Origin: Nocardia higoensis | GTDB taxonomy: Bacteria; Actinomycetota; Actinomycetes; Mycobacteriales; Mycobacteriaceae | Assembly: GCF_015477835.1 (NCBI RefSeq) | Contig: NZ_JADLQN010000008.1 | Coordinates: 1-64,000 of the forward strand | Length of the DNA stretch: 64,000 bases | Direction of reading: 5' to 3' | In this document: in pieces, positions 45,394-52,638 of the stretch | How positions within the stretch are numbered: the first letter of the stretch is position 1 | Layout: every line of letters begins with the position of its first letter | Notes under the pieces: model-generated | Database searches by the model: none | Told to the model about the DNA's origin: nothing | Seen by the model: only the letters and a program-made list of their open reading frames with translations | Program-made: the position numbers and the translations under genes

Positions 45394-45828
45394 GTGGGAC
45401 AGGTCAGCGCCAGCAGTTCGATCACCGTTGCGGCCGATCCGAAGCGCGCGCTCGACGCCGTGGCGGACTACGTGACGGTGCGCCCGCGCATTCTCTCCGC
45501 GCACTACCGGGACTACAAGGTGGTCGAGGGCGGCCAGGGTGACGGCACGGTCGCCGAATGGACCCTGCAGGCCACCGAGACCCGGCAGCGCAATGTGCGG
45601 GCCACCGTCTCGGTCGCGGGCAGCATGGTCACCGAAACCGACGCCAACTCCTCGCTCGTGACCACCTGGACCGTCGCCCCGGAGGGCACCGGCTCGAAGA
45701 TCACCCAGACCACCACCTGGCAGGGCGCGGGCGGCGTCAAGGGCATCTTCGAGGGTATCTTCGCCCCCCTCGGCCTGAAGAAGATCCAGGCCGAGGTGCT
45801 GGGCAACCTGCAGCGCGAACTGGCCTGA
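45394..45828 (+). CDS. SRPBCC (START-like) family protein
   Basis: A 144-residue protein of the polyketide-cyclase/START fold. It begins GQVSASSSITVAADPKRALD and contains VTVRPRILSAHYRDYKVVEG, NSSLVTTWTVAPEGTGSKIT and, at the end, GIFEGIFAPLGLKKIQAEVL. It matches the small M. tuberculosis Rv3718c protein in length and motifs. The fold binds hydrophobic ligands in a central pocket; the ligand is unknown, but lipid is likely given the divergent CFA/FAD oxidase operon. GTG 45394 has AAGGAG seven bases upstream. Confidence 0.9.
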   Translation: MGQVSASSSITVAADPKRALDAVADYVTVRPRILSAHYRDYKVVEGGQGDGTVAEWTLQATETRQRNVRATVSVAGSMVTETDANSSLVTTWTVAPEGTGSKITQTTTWQGAGGVKGIFEGIFAPLGLKKIQAEVLGNLQRELA

Positions 45829-45837
45829 GCCGCACTC

Positions 45838-45871
45838 GCCCGGCCACGCGCGGGTATCCGCGCGGCCGGGC
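45838..45871. terminator. Hairpin terminator between convergent genes
   Basis: GCCCGGCC pairs with GGCCGGGC and, past a two-base bulge, GCGCGG pairs with CCGCGC around the loop GTAT. It sits in the 49-bp gap between the SRPBCC and VOC genes. Confidence 0.75.
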
Positions 45872-45877
45872 GGGTGG

Positions 45878-46231
45878 TCAGGCTTGGGCGGCGATATCGA
45901 AGAGGTTGCCCTCGGGGTCGGCCAGCGTGGTCCACACGATGCCGTACTCGTCGAAATCGCCGCGATGTTCGGCGCCGAGGCCGATCGCCCGGTCGATTTC
46001 CGCCTGCCGGTCGGTGGCGTACAGGTCCAGATGGACCACGTTCTTACCGGGGTTGCGTTCGCCGACCTTCAAGAACATCAGGACAGGTTGCTCGCCGGAG
46101 GTGCGGCCGATGGAGGCGAAGAACTCGCTGGCCTCGGGATCGACGGCTCGGCCGAGCAGTTCGCCCCAGAAGCGGGCCTGGGCGGCGGCGTCGACGCAGT
46201 CGAAGGTGACGGCGGCGATGGACAAAGACAT
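45878..46231 (-). CDS. VOC-family protein
   Basis: A 117-residue single-domain VOC protein. It starts SLSIAAVTFDCVDAAAQARF, has VVHLDLYATDRQAEIDRA in the middle and ends VWTTLADPEGNLFDIAAQ. The His/Glu metal-ligand pattern is partial. Its ATG follows GAGGAG, and it lies 44 bases after the MerR gene on the same strand, so it is probably controlled by and co-transcribed with that regulator. It may bind or modify the ligand that the regulator senses. Confidence 0.88.
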   Translation of the reverse strand: MSLSIAAVTFDCVDAAAQARFWGELLGRAVDPEASEFFASIGRTSGEQPVLMFLKVGERNPGKNVVHLDLYATDRQAEIDRAIGLGAEHRGDFDEYGIVWTTLADPEGNLFDIAAQA

Positions 46232-46275
46232 GGTGTTCTCCTCGGGGTGCGTCGAGAGATGGGTAGGGGTGTCGC

Positions 46276-47082
46276 TCAACTGACGGGCCAGCAGATCTCG
46301 GTGCGGTAGTCGGCCGGATCGGCGGTGTCGCCGGGACCGGCGAGATAGATCTCGCGTACGGGCTCGGGCAGCGCCCGATCATGTTCGGCGACATGAGTTC
46401 CCAACGCGCCGTAGGTGCGGTCGACGTCGTCGAAGGAACCGCGGTGCAGGGCGATCGCGACCCGGTGGGCGGGCAGTACCGCCAATTCGAGTCCGGCGGC
46501 GGGGATCGCGTCGCCGGGCGGGACCGGAACGTAGGCGAGCACCTCGCCGACGTCGTCGGTGAAATAGTCCAGCGGGTAGGTCGCGCCCGCCGGACCGGCC
46601 GGTGCGGACCCCGCCGCCGCGATCGCCGCGTAGAGCCGGGGGTAGGCCGCCGCGCACCATCGGTCGATATCGGGCTTGGCGACCACTTCTCGCACGGCCA
46701 GCACTCGCGTCGACGGCAGGGCGCGGTATTCGATGCCCGGGGGCGAAGCCGGGGTGAGCAGGGCGCGCAGCGAGGCCACCACGTTCCTGGTGCGCTGCAA
46801 CTGCTCCTCCATGCGCACCAGGTGCGCGCGCAGGGTGGCGTCGCGGGCGGCGATGTCGGGAGCCGCCAGCACGTCCCTGATCTCGGGCAGCGGCATGTCC
46901 AGCAGGCGCAGCCTGCGGATGAGCAGCGCCTGCTCCACCTGGTCGGTGCGGTAGCGGCGGTAGCCGGACCCCGGGTCGATCTCGGCAGGGGCGAGCAGGC
47001 CGATGTCGTGGTAGTGCCGCAGGGTTTTCACGCTCAGGTTCGAAAGACGAGCGAACTCCCCGATGGCGACGGTCGCGGTCAT
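46276..47082 (-). CDS. MerR-family regulator with GyrI-like ligand domain
   Basis: A 268-residue regulator. The N-terminal MerR HTH (residues 5-70) contains IGEFARLSNLSVKTLRHYHD and DPGSGYRRYRTDQ. A coiled-coil dimer helix follows (about 80-118), and a C-terminal GyrI/BmrR-type ligand domain (about 120-265) ends YRTEICWPV. Such proteins sense bulky organic cations or drugs. There is no metal-binding cysteine pattern. Its own promoter carries a MerR-type operator with a 19-bp spacer (47090-47120), so it is autoregulated and should control the downstream VOC gene. Confidence 0.92.
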   Translation of the reverse strand: MTATVAIGEFARLSNLSVKTLRHYHDIGLLAPAEIDPGSGYRRYRTDQVEQALLIRRLRLLDMPLPEIRDVLAAPDIAARDATLRAHLVRMEEQLQRTRNVVASLRALLTPASPPGIEYRALPSTRVLAVREVVAKPDIDRWCAAAYPRLYAAIAAAGSAPAGPAGATYPLDYFTDDVGEVLAYVPVPPGDAIPAAGLELAVLPAHRVAIALHRGSFDDVDRTYGALGTHVAEHDRALPEPVREIYLAGPGDTADPADYRTEICWPVS

Positions 47083-47089
47083 GGGCAAC

Positions 47090-47120
47090 AGCAAACACTC
47101 TCCAGCACGGGGAGAGTCAA
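47090..47120 (-). promoter_or_regulatory. MerR-type promoter/operator
   Basis: Inverted repeat ACTCTCC-7-GGAGAGT (47097-47117) overlaps the minus-strand -35 TTGACT (47115-47120), with TTTGCT as -10 (47090-47095). The spacer is 19 bp, the overlong spacing that MerR proteins correct by untwisting DNA. Confidence 0.75.
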
Positions 47121-47131
47121 GCCGGACCCGC

Positions 47132-47719
47132 TCAGTTCGCGAGTACGAAGGCCAGCAGCAGCGTGTCCGTGCCCGCCTCGCGCCACCACGAATAGCCGAG
47201 CCAGACGCCGGGCACGACCTCTCTGATCTCGTCGTAGACCTGTGGGGTGGGTGAGGGGGCGTAGTCCAGAACCCAGGTCGGGTCGCCGTCGGCGATCGAC
47301 GGCGCGCGGTAGATGTCGGCATGCCAGGCGTCGGTGCCGTCGGCCAGCCGGTTGGTGACCGCCCCGCCGTCCGGGCCGGTGGTGAACGTCTTGCCGGTCC
47401 ACACCGTCGGCGCGAGGTCGCTGCCGTAGCCCGGTCGGATCACCCGGCCCCGGGTGAACCCCGACGGCGCGGCGCCCGCGTCGGCGGCGGAGTAGATCGC
47501 GTCCTGCTGCCCTGGCGTGCACCGGGCGCGCAGCGCGGCCAGCGTGGCGACCTTGTCGGTGGGATCCAGCAGGCAGCCGCCCCCGTAGTCGAGGGACGCC
47601 GGTCGGGCGTCCGCGCTGACGGCACTGCCGAAGAGGAGCATGCCTGCCGCCAGTGCGAGCACGCCGCCGCGCAGACCGTCACGAATGTCGTTGTGCAGTA
47701 GTGAAAGAACTCGTGTCAT
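47132..47719 (-). CDS. Secreted protein of unknown function
   Basis: A 195-residue protein. A long signal peptide (GVLALAAGMLLFGSAVSA, residues 20-37, cleavage about ADA-RP) is followed by a mature domain with two cysteines (GGGCLLDP and RARCTPGQQ) that may form a disulphide. The end, EVVPGVWLGYSWWREAGTDT then LLLAFVLAN, resembles a lipocalin/FABP-like closing strand but is not assignable. The start ATG 47719 fits the signal peptide, and the longer frame upstream does not. It is divergent from YbaB. No family recognised. Confidence 0.75.
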   Translation of the reverse strand: MTRVLSLLHNDIRDGLRGGVLALAAGMLLFGSAVSADARPASLDYGGGCLLDPTDKVATLAALRARCTPGQQDAIYSAADAGAAPSGFTRGRVIRPGYGSDLAPTVWTGKTFTTGPDGGAVTNRLADGTDAWHADIYRAPSIADGDPTWVLDYAPSPTPQVYDEIREVVPGVWLGYSWWREAGTDTLLLAFVLAN

Positions 47720-47869
47720 ACCTGTGAATCGCCGATCCGAACCTGTCGCTTGTCCAACTTCGTTGCGTCTTCCCCGTCGACGTGAGTTCAAACCCGCACG
47801 GCCCGCCGCGGCCGGAGGGCCGCGGCGACTAGGCTGAACATCGACAACCCCGCCAGAGGAGGACATGCC

Positions 47870-48202
47870 GTGCAGCCCGGTGGTCAATTCGACATGCAGC
47901 AGTTACTCGCCCAGGCACAGCAGATGCAGGAAGCGGTGATGCAGGCGCAGGCCGAGATCGCGGCCGCCGAGGTGACCGGCCAGGCGGGCAACGGGCTGGT
48001 CACCGTCACCCTCAAGGCCAGCGGCGAAGTGGTCGCGCTGACCATCGACCCGAAGGTCGTCGATCCCGACGATGTGGAGGGCCTGCAGGATCTGATCATC
48101 GGCGCGGTCAACGACGCCTCCGCTCGGGCCCAGCAATTGGCCGCCGAGCGTCTCGGGCCGCTGGCGGGTGGCGGCTCGCTGCCCGGTCTGCCCGGCTTCT
48201 GA
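47870..48202 (+). CDS. YbaB/EbfC-family nucleoid-associated protein
   Basis: A 110-residue dimeric DNA-binding protein. The N-terminal helix DMQQLLAQAQQMQEAVMQAQ is followed by the small sheet GNGLVTVTLKASGEVVALTI and then the helix VEGLQDLIIGAVNDASARAQ. YbaB proteins bind DNA without strong sequence preference and are nearly always found just before recR, as here (15 bases). It corresponds to Rv3716c. The GTG start has GAGGAGG about 8 bases upstream. Confidence 0.95.
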   Translation: MQPGGQFDMQQLLAQAQQMQEAVMQAQAEIAAAEVTGQAGNGLVTVTLKASGEVVALTIDPKVVDPDDVEGLQDLIIGAVNDASARAQQLAAERLGPLAGGGSLPGLPGF

Positions 48203-48217
48203 TCGAGGACGCGTCGG

Positions 48218-48826
48218 TTGTACGAGGGGCCGGTACAGGATCTGATCGACGAACTGGGCAGACTGCCCGGCGTCGGTCCCAAGAGCGCGCAACGCATCGC
48301 CTTCCACCTGCTGCAGGTCGAGCCGCCGGAGATCGACCGGTTGCAGGCCGCGCTGCAGAAGGTGCGTGACGGGGTGCGCTTCTGCGCGGTGTGCGGCACC
48401 GTCGCCGACGGAGAGCTGTGCAGACTGTGCGCCGACCCGCGCCGGGACCGCACGGTGATCTGCGTGGTCGAGGAGCCCAAGGACGTGCAGGCGATCGAGC
48501 GGACCAGGGAGTTCCGCGGGCGTTACCACGTGCTCGGCGGCGCGCTCGACCCGCTCAGCGGTATCGGCCCCGATCAGTTGCGGATCAGGGAACTGCTGGC
48601 CCGCATCGGCAACCAGGACGACGGGGTCGATGTCACCGAGGTGATCATCGCCACCGACCCGAACACCGAGGGGGAGGCGACCGCGACCTATCTGGTCCGG
48701 ATGCTGCGCGATTTCCCCGGGCTGTCGGTCACGCGCCTGGCGTCGGGCCTGCCGATGGGCGGGGATCTGGAATTCGCCGACGAACTGACGCTGGGGCGGG
48801 CGTTGTCCGGGCGGCGCGCGCTCTGA
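48218..48826 (+). CDS. recR: Recombination mediator protein RecR
   Basis: A 202-residue protein. The N-terminal helix-hairpin-helix is LPGVGPKSAQRIAFHLL (16-32). The zinc finger cysteines are C56, C59, C68 and C71 (CAVCGTVADGELCRLC). The Toprim domain starts ICVVEEPKDVQAIERT, and NPNTEGEATATYL-type motifs follow. It acts with RecF and RecO to load RecA on gapped DNA. It starts at TTG 48218, since no ATG/GTG lies between the YbaB stop and the conserved YEGPVQDLIDELGRLPG. It is co-transcribed with the YbaB gene. Confidence 0.96.
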   Translation: MYEGPVQDLIDELGRLPGVGPKSAQRIAFHLLQVEPPEIDRLQAALQKVRDGVRFCAVCGTVADGELCRLCADPRRDRTVICVVEEPKDVQAIERTREFRGRYHVLGGALDPLSGIGPDQLRIRELLARIGNQDDGVDVTEVIIATDPNTEGEATATYLVRMLRDFPGLSVTRLASGLPMGGDLEFADELTLGRALSGRRAL

Positions 48827-48886
48827 GCGTGCCCGCCTCGCGTCGAGTCCGCGCTCGGCAGCACCCGGCGGCGGCGACCGGCGCGA

Positions 48887-49534
48887 TCAGAAGTCGACTC
48901 GTTCCCAGGTCCGTGCCTGCACGGCCGCCCGATCTCCCCGGGCCCACGCCCAGATGATCTCGGCGACATCGCGGGGCTCGGTCAGCGTGAGGGCGTAGTG
49001 CCGGTCCGGCCCGCCCTCGCGGTACTCGACGGCGAATTCGCCGGGCGCGGTGCGGAAGGTCTGGATGTAGTGCTGCGGTGCCCGTTCGACGATGAGATAC
49101 GGGCCGGGCTCGGCGAGTTCGGGAACCCATTGGTGCACGAGAGTTTCCGTCAAGTAAGGGAATTCGCCCGCGCCGCCGTGCGTGACAGTGACCGGGACGC
49201 GGCCGGCGGGGTCGATCAACCAGGCCAGTTGCGGATCGTAGAGAGCGTAGTCGCGCGGCGTGCCGATCTCGAACAGCAGGGCGCGCACGTGCCCGATGGC
49301 GTCGTAGGGGCAGGCCACGTGCAGCACCGACCCGGTCGCCTTTGCGCCGACTTCGGCGTTGTCGGCGAGGAAGGAATCCTCCTCCGGCAGCGCCGCATTG
49401 CGTTCGTTGATCACCGCGGCCATGGCGGTGACCGTCTCGGTCTGCGGCAGACCCTGCTGCGCGGTCAGGTAGCCGTCCACCTCGGACGGAGTGCGCGCGA
49501 CACCGGATGGCAACAGAACGAAGTCGTAGTTCAC
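48887..49534 (-). CDS. Hypothetical cytosolic protein
   Basis: A 215-residue protein without signal peptide or membrane helix. It begins NYDFVLLPSGVARTPSEVDG and its C-terminal part alternates strands and helices (YLIVERAPQHYIQTFRTAPG and LTEPRDVAEIIWAWARGDR). The second half has the look of immunity-like or SUKH/Imm1-type small domains, but I cannot assign a family. It lies opposite recR and ahead of no obvious partner. The ATG start at 49534 begins a well-biased frame. Confidence 0.75.
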   Translation of the reverse strand: MNYDFVLLPSGVARTPSEVDGYLTAQQGLPQTETVTAMAAVINERNAALPEEDSFLADNAEVGAKATGSVLHVACPYDAIGHVRALLFEIGTPRDYALYDPQLAWLIDPAGRVPVTVTHGGAGEFPYLTETLVHQWVPELAEPGPYLIVERAPQHYIQTFRTAPGEFAVEYREGGPDRHYALTLTEPRDVAEIIWAWARGDRAAVQARTWERVDF

Positions 49535-49635
49535 CCGGTCAGCCTAGTGACGGGCCGACCGCCGGTGCCTGCCCGGTTCCGTGGCCTGGGCGCGGCCGCG
49601 CGTGTCGCGGTTCGGGACCGCACGCGGCTTTCGCG

Positions 49636-49839
49636 TCATGCGCTGCGCCGCTGTCCGCGTTCCTCGGCGCAGGCGCATCCGCCCGCCACATCGGCGCAGT
49701 CGACGACGAAGGTATGCCGTGCCCGGTCGAGGTCCACGCAGTCCTCGGTGCACTCCGCCGACCAGTCCTGATGCACGACCAACGTCCCGTGACAGTGGTC
49801 GACCCCGGTGTCGCATCCCCCGCAACCCGGTGCGCGCAT
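49636..49839 (-). CDS. Small cysteine-rich, probable metal-binding protein
   Basis: A 67-residue protein with eight cysteines in CxxC-like and CxC pairs (GCGGC, HCH, ECTEDC, DC, GCAC) and histidines 15 and 17. This suggests a zinc-ribbon-like or other metal site. AGGAGGG lies 5 bases before the ATG at 49839. Similar short proteins beginning RAPGCGGCDTGVDHCHGTL are, from memory, widespread in nocardiae and mycobacteria, with no known function. Codon bias is good and the frame extends unconvincingly upstream. Confidence 0.78.
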   Translation of the reverse strand: MRAPGCGGCDTGVDHCHGTLVVHQDWSAECTEDCVDLDRARHTFVVDCADVAGGCACAEERGQRRSA

Positions 49840-49957
49840 GTGCCCTCCTGACTGGGATGTCGGTTCGTCGGTCGACCTAGATGACACCACATGCCTCCGA
49901 CACGAAGCGCCACCGGCGCGCTGTGGGCATACGCTTCCAGCTGAGGAGGTGGTCAGC

Positions 49958-50230
49958 GTGAGCAATGCCGCTGAACAATTCGACGACGCTCGACAGTTCA
50001 ACGTCCACGAGGCTGGGACTCATCTGTCGCGGATCCTGGAGCGGGTCGAGCACGGCGAGGAGATCGTCATCAGCCGTGCAGGCCATCCGGTCGCCGAGGT
50101 GGTCCCGCTGGTTCGCCCGGTGGATCGTCGCGGCGGCGGGTCGCTGCGCGGCCGAATGGTGCTGGACACCGATGGGGATTCCGAGGAGACCAACGCGGAG
50201 ATCGCGGCGGATTTCGGAAACGCACCGTGA
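49958..50230 (+). CDS. Phd/YefM-family antitoxin
   Basis: A 90-residue antitoxin. The N-terminal DNA-binding domain reads FNVHEAGTHLSRILERVEHG then EEIVISRAGHPVAEVVPL, the classic Phd/YefM motif set. The C-terminal tail (RMVLDTDGDSEETNAEIAAD) would wrap the toxin. GTG 49958 has GAGGAGG 8 bases upstream; GTG 49949 is possible. The stop overlaps the GTG of a PIN-type toxin frame (50227-50230) as in intact vapBC operons, but that toxin is broken, so this gene is now an orphan antitoxin. Confidence 0.9.
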   Translation: MSNAAEQFDDARQFNVHEAGTHLSRILERVEHGEEIVISRAGHPVAEVVPLVRPVDRRGGGSLRGRMVLDTDGDSEETNAEIAADFGNAP

Positions 50231-50345
50231 GTCTGCTGCTGGACCCCATGTCCTCCTCTGGTGGTTCGCCGCCGAACCCCGGCTGTCGGATGAGGTGAAA
50301 GCGCGGCTCGACCACGAACCCGACGTCGGACTGCTCACGCCCTGA
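50227..50345 (+). pseudogene. PIN-domain (VapC-type) toxin, frameshifted and truncated
   Basis: The GTG overlapping the antitoxin stop opens SLLLD, then frame is lost: the expected Asp-Thr-His codons are one base short (50242-50249). The next frame carries HVLLWWFAAEPRLSDEVKAR and runs to a stop at 50343-50345 after LLTP. PIN toxins are about 125-135 residues, so at least two-thirds of the protein, including most acidic active-site residues, is missing. The gene next door (gatD) begins two bases later on the other strand. One deletion plus loss of the 3' part means no active toxin. Confidence 0.85.
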
Positions 50346-50346
50346 T

Positions 50347-51057
50347 TCAGGCGCGGAGGCGTTCGCGGCGCAACTGCTCGACCTCGGGCAGGTCGAGAGG
50401 GGACAGGGACTCGACGCCGAGCGCGCGGGCCAACAGGAGGTCGGCGAGTTCGGGGTTGCGGGCCAGGGCGGGGCCGTGCATGTAGGTGCCGAAGACCGAA
50501 CCCTGGACAACGCCTTCGAGGCCGTCGCCGACGCCGTTGCCGACGCCACGGGTGACGCGGGCCAGGCCCTCGGCGTCCGGGCCGAGAGTGGTTCCGCCGC
50601 GGTGGTTCTCGAAGCCGGTGAGGGGAGCGCGCAGGCCGGGGACGATGGGGGAGGTGACCACCTCGCCGATGGCGCGGCGGTCCTGGGGAGAGGTGGTGAC
50701 GTCGAGGAGGCCGACGCCCTCGACACGCTCGCCCGAGGAGGTCTCGTACCAATTGCCGAGCACCTGGATGGCCGCGCAGATGGCGAGCACCGGGGCGCCC
50801 TTGGCGGCGGCCTGTTGCAGGCCGGGGTACTGGCGCAGGTGGCGGGTGGCCAGCCGCTGGGCGGAGTCCTCGGCGCCGCCGAGGGTGTAGATGTCCAGCG
50901 ACTCGGGGACCGGGTCGGTGAGGTTGATCTCCACGATCTCGGCGTCGTGGCCGCGCATGCGCAGGCGCTGGCGCAGGACGAGCGCGTTGCCGCCGTCGCC
51001 GTAGGTGCCCATCACATCGGGCAGTACCAGCCCGATCCGTACCGTCGACTCGCTCAT
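50347..51057 (-). CDS. gatD: Lipid II isoglutaminyl synthase, glutaminase subunit
   Basis: A 236-residue class I glutamine amidotransferase of the CobB/CobQ-like group. The nucleophile is C94 in LAICAAIQVLG. The oxyanion region is YTLGGAEDSAQ, and the catalytic His is in FGTYMHGPALARNPELAD. It supplies ammonia to MurT, which amidates the D-glutamate of lipid II in cell-wall synthesis. The M. tuberculosis counterpart is Rv3713. murT is upstream on the same strand but separated by 136 bp, longer than usual for this pair. Confidence 0.94.
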   Translation of the reverse strand: MSESTVRIGLVLPDVMGTYGDGGNALVLRQRLRMRGHDAEIVEINLTDPVPESLDIYTLGGAEDSAQRLATRHLRQYPGLQQAAAKGAPVLAICAAIQVLGNWYETSSGERVEGVGLLDVTTSPQDRRAIGEVVTSPIVPGLRAPLTGFENHRGGTTLGPDAEGLARVTRGVGNGVGDGLEGVVQGSVFGTYMHGPALARNPELADLLLARALGVESLSPLDLPEVEQLRRERLRA

Positions 51058-51193
51058 GCCTCGTTCCCCACCGTGCTGTCGGCGGTGCGCACCGTGCCGT
51101 ACACCGTGCTCACATCGGTCCTACTCGTGCCTACCGTGCTCTTACTCGTGCGCCCGGCGCTCGCAGCTGTGCGCGCGACGCTTCTCCCTGTGT
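51058..51193. repeat. Repeat-rich spacer between murT and gatD
   Basis: ACCGTGCT or ACCGTGCC occurs at 51070, 51091, 51103 and 51133, and ACTCGTGC at 51123 and 51144. No gene or clear hairpin is seen. The spacer separates two genes that are usually contiguous. Confidence 0.6.
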
Positions 51194-52447
51194 TCACTGC
51201 GCTCGTATTCCTGCCCGCCGCGACTCCAGATCCCGGTTCAGGTCGCGGAAGGCGGTGTAGTTGGCCAGCACCTCGACCTGCCCCGGCGGACAGGAAGCGA
51301 TGGCGCGCAACGGATCCGCCACCGTGGTGTGCCGCACGCCCGCGTAGGTGAGCCGGACCGCGAGGTCGGTGGCGCGTTCGCCCGCGGCGACCACCTGCAC
51401 GTCCTCGAAGTGCTCGAAACGCACGTCCCACAGCCAGGACAGGTCCTCGCCGTCGGGCACCTGGCCGTTGACCGCGATGACCAGTCCGGCCGCCGAGCGG
51501 TCGATCATCGACAGGGCCTCCTGCCAGCCCGCCGGGTTCTTCGCCAGCAGCAGCCGGGCGGAATGCTCGCCGACCTGCACCGTCTTGTAGCGGCCCGCGA
51601 TCTCGCGCACGGTGCCCGCCGCCACCGCGGCCTTGGCGGGGTCGGCGCCGAGCGCCACCGCCGCCGCGACGGCCTGGGCCGCGTTACCGCGGTTCGCCCG
51701 CCCCGGCAGGGCCAGGTGCAGCGGGTAACGGGTGCTGTCCGGGCCGACCAGGTCCTCGCCTTCCAGCGACCAATCCGGTTCCGGGCGTTGGAAATCGGTG
51801 CCCGTGCTGTGCCAGTGCGCGCCTTCCCAGATGATCGGCTCGCCGCTGCGCGGGCAACTGGTGGCGTCCATCGCCCAGCCGCTGCCCGCGGCCACCCAGA
51901 TCACGTTCGGGTGGTCGTAGGCGATGGAGGTCATCAGCACGTCGTCGCAGTTGGCGATGACCACCGCCTCGGGGTGCCTGGCCAGGCCCGCGCGCAGCTT
52001 GCGTTCGATCATGTTGATCTCGCCGACCCGGTCGAGCTGGTCGCGGCTGAGATTGAGCAGCACGATCGCGGCGGGCTTCAGCTCGTCGGAGACGTGCGGG
52101 AGGTGCAGCTCGTCCACCTCGATGGCGGCCAGCGGCACGCCGGGGTGCTGACTCAGCGCGGCGACGATGCCCGCGTCCATATTGGCGCCGTCGGCCTGGG
52201 TGGCGACCGCGCCGAGCGTGCTCAGCGCGGCGGTGGTCATCCTGGTCGTGGTCGACTTGCCGTTCGTGCCCGTGATCAGCACCGTCCGGCGGCCGCGACC
52301 GAGCTGCGTCATGATCGTCGGGTCGATCTTCAGCGCGATCAGGCCGCCGATCATCGAGCCGTTGCCGCGACCGGCGCGCCGTGAGGCCCACGACGCCGCC
52401 GCCGCGGCTCGCAGGGCGATCCGCCCGCGTATCGAAAAGTCCGCCAC
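51194..52447 (-). CDS. murT: Lipid II isoglutaminyl synthase, Mur ligase subunit
   Basis: A 417-residue Mur-ligase-like enzyme. ATP loop VLITGTNGKSTTTRM (56-70), NLSRDQLDRVGEINMIER, and the C-terminal MurT domain (about 300-417) with YAGVRHTTVADP. It uses ATP and GatD-derived ammonia to amidate D-Glu of lipid II. MurT of Staphylococcus has a four-cysteine zinc ribbon inside the central domain. Here that segment reads SCPRSGEPIIWEGAHWHSTG, with a single Cys. GTG 52447 begins ADFSIRGRIALRAA; the frame runs further upstream without similarity. Confidence 0.92.
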   Translation of the reverse strand: MADFSIRGRIALRAAAAASWASRRAGRGNGSMIGGLIALKIDPTIMTQLGRGRRTVLITGTNGKSTTTRMTTAALSTLGAVATQADGANMDAGIVAALSQHPGVPLAAIEVDELHLPHVSDELKPAAIVLLNLSRDQLDRVGEINMIERKLRAGLARHPEAVVIANCDDVLMTSIAYDHPNVIWVAAGSGWAMDATSCPRSGEPIIWEGAHWHSTGTDFQRPEPDWSLEGEDLVGPDSTRYPLHLALPGRANRGNAAQAVAAAVALGADPAKAAVAAGTVREIAGRYKTVQVGEHSARLLLAKNPAGWQEALSMIDRSAAGLVIAVNGQVPDGEDLSWLWDVRFEHFEDVQVVAAGERATDLAVRLTYAGVRHTTVADPLRAIASCPPGQVEVLANYTAFRDLNRDLESRRAGIRAQ

Positions 52448-52638
52448 GCACGCGAGTGTATGTGTGACCGGCGCGGCGGGCGCGTTCCGGGTCGGCGCCC
52501 GGATCCGCATCACGCCCCGCGTTCGACACGCACACCGGCGAGCGGCGCTTCGGCGGTGGCCGCCGCGACCGCTCAGACCGATATGCGGCCGCAGCGGGTC
52601 CCGCCCGGCCTTCTCGCCGGCTGGTCCGTGGCAGCTTT

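Noticed and set aside
51070..51151. CRISPR-like array in the murT-gatD spacer
   Set aside because: The repeats are only 8 bases, unevenly spaced at 12-30 bp, and no cas gene is present. Not a CRISPR array.
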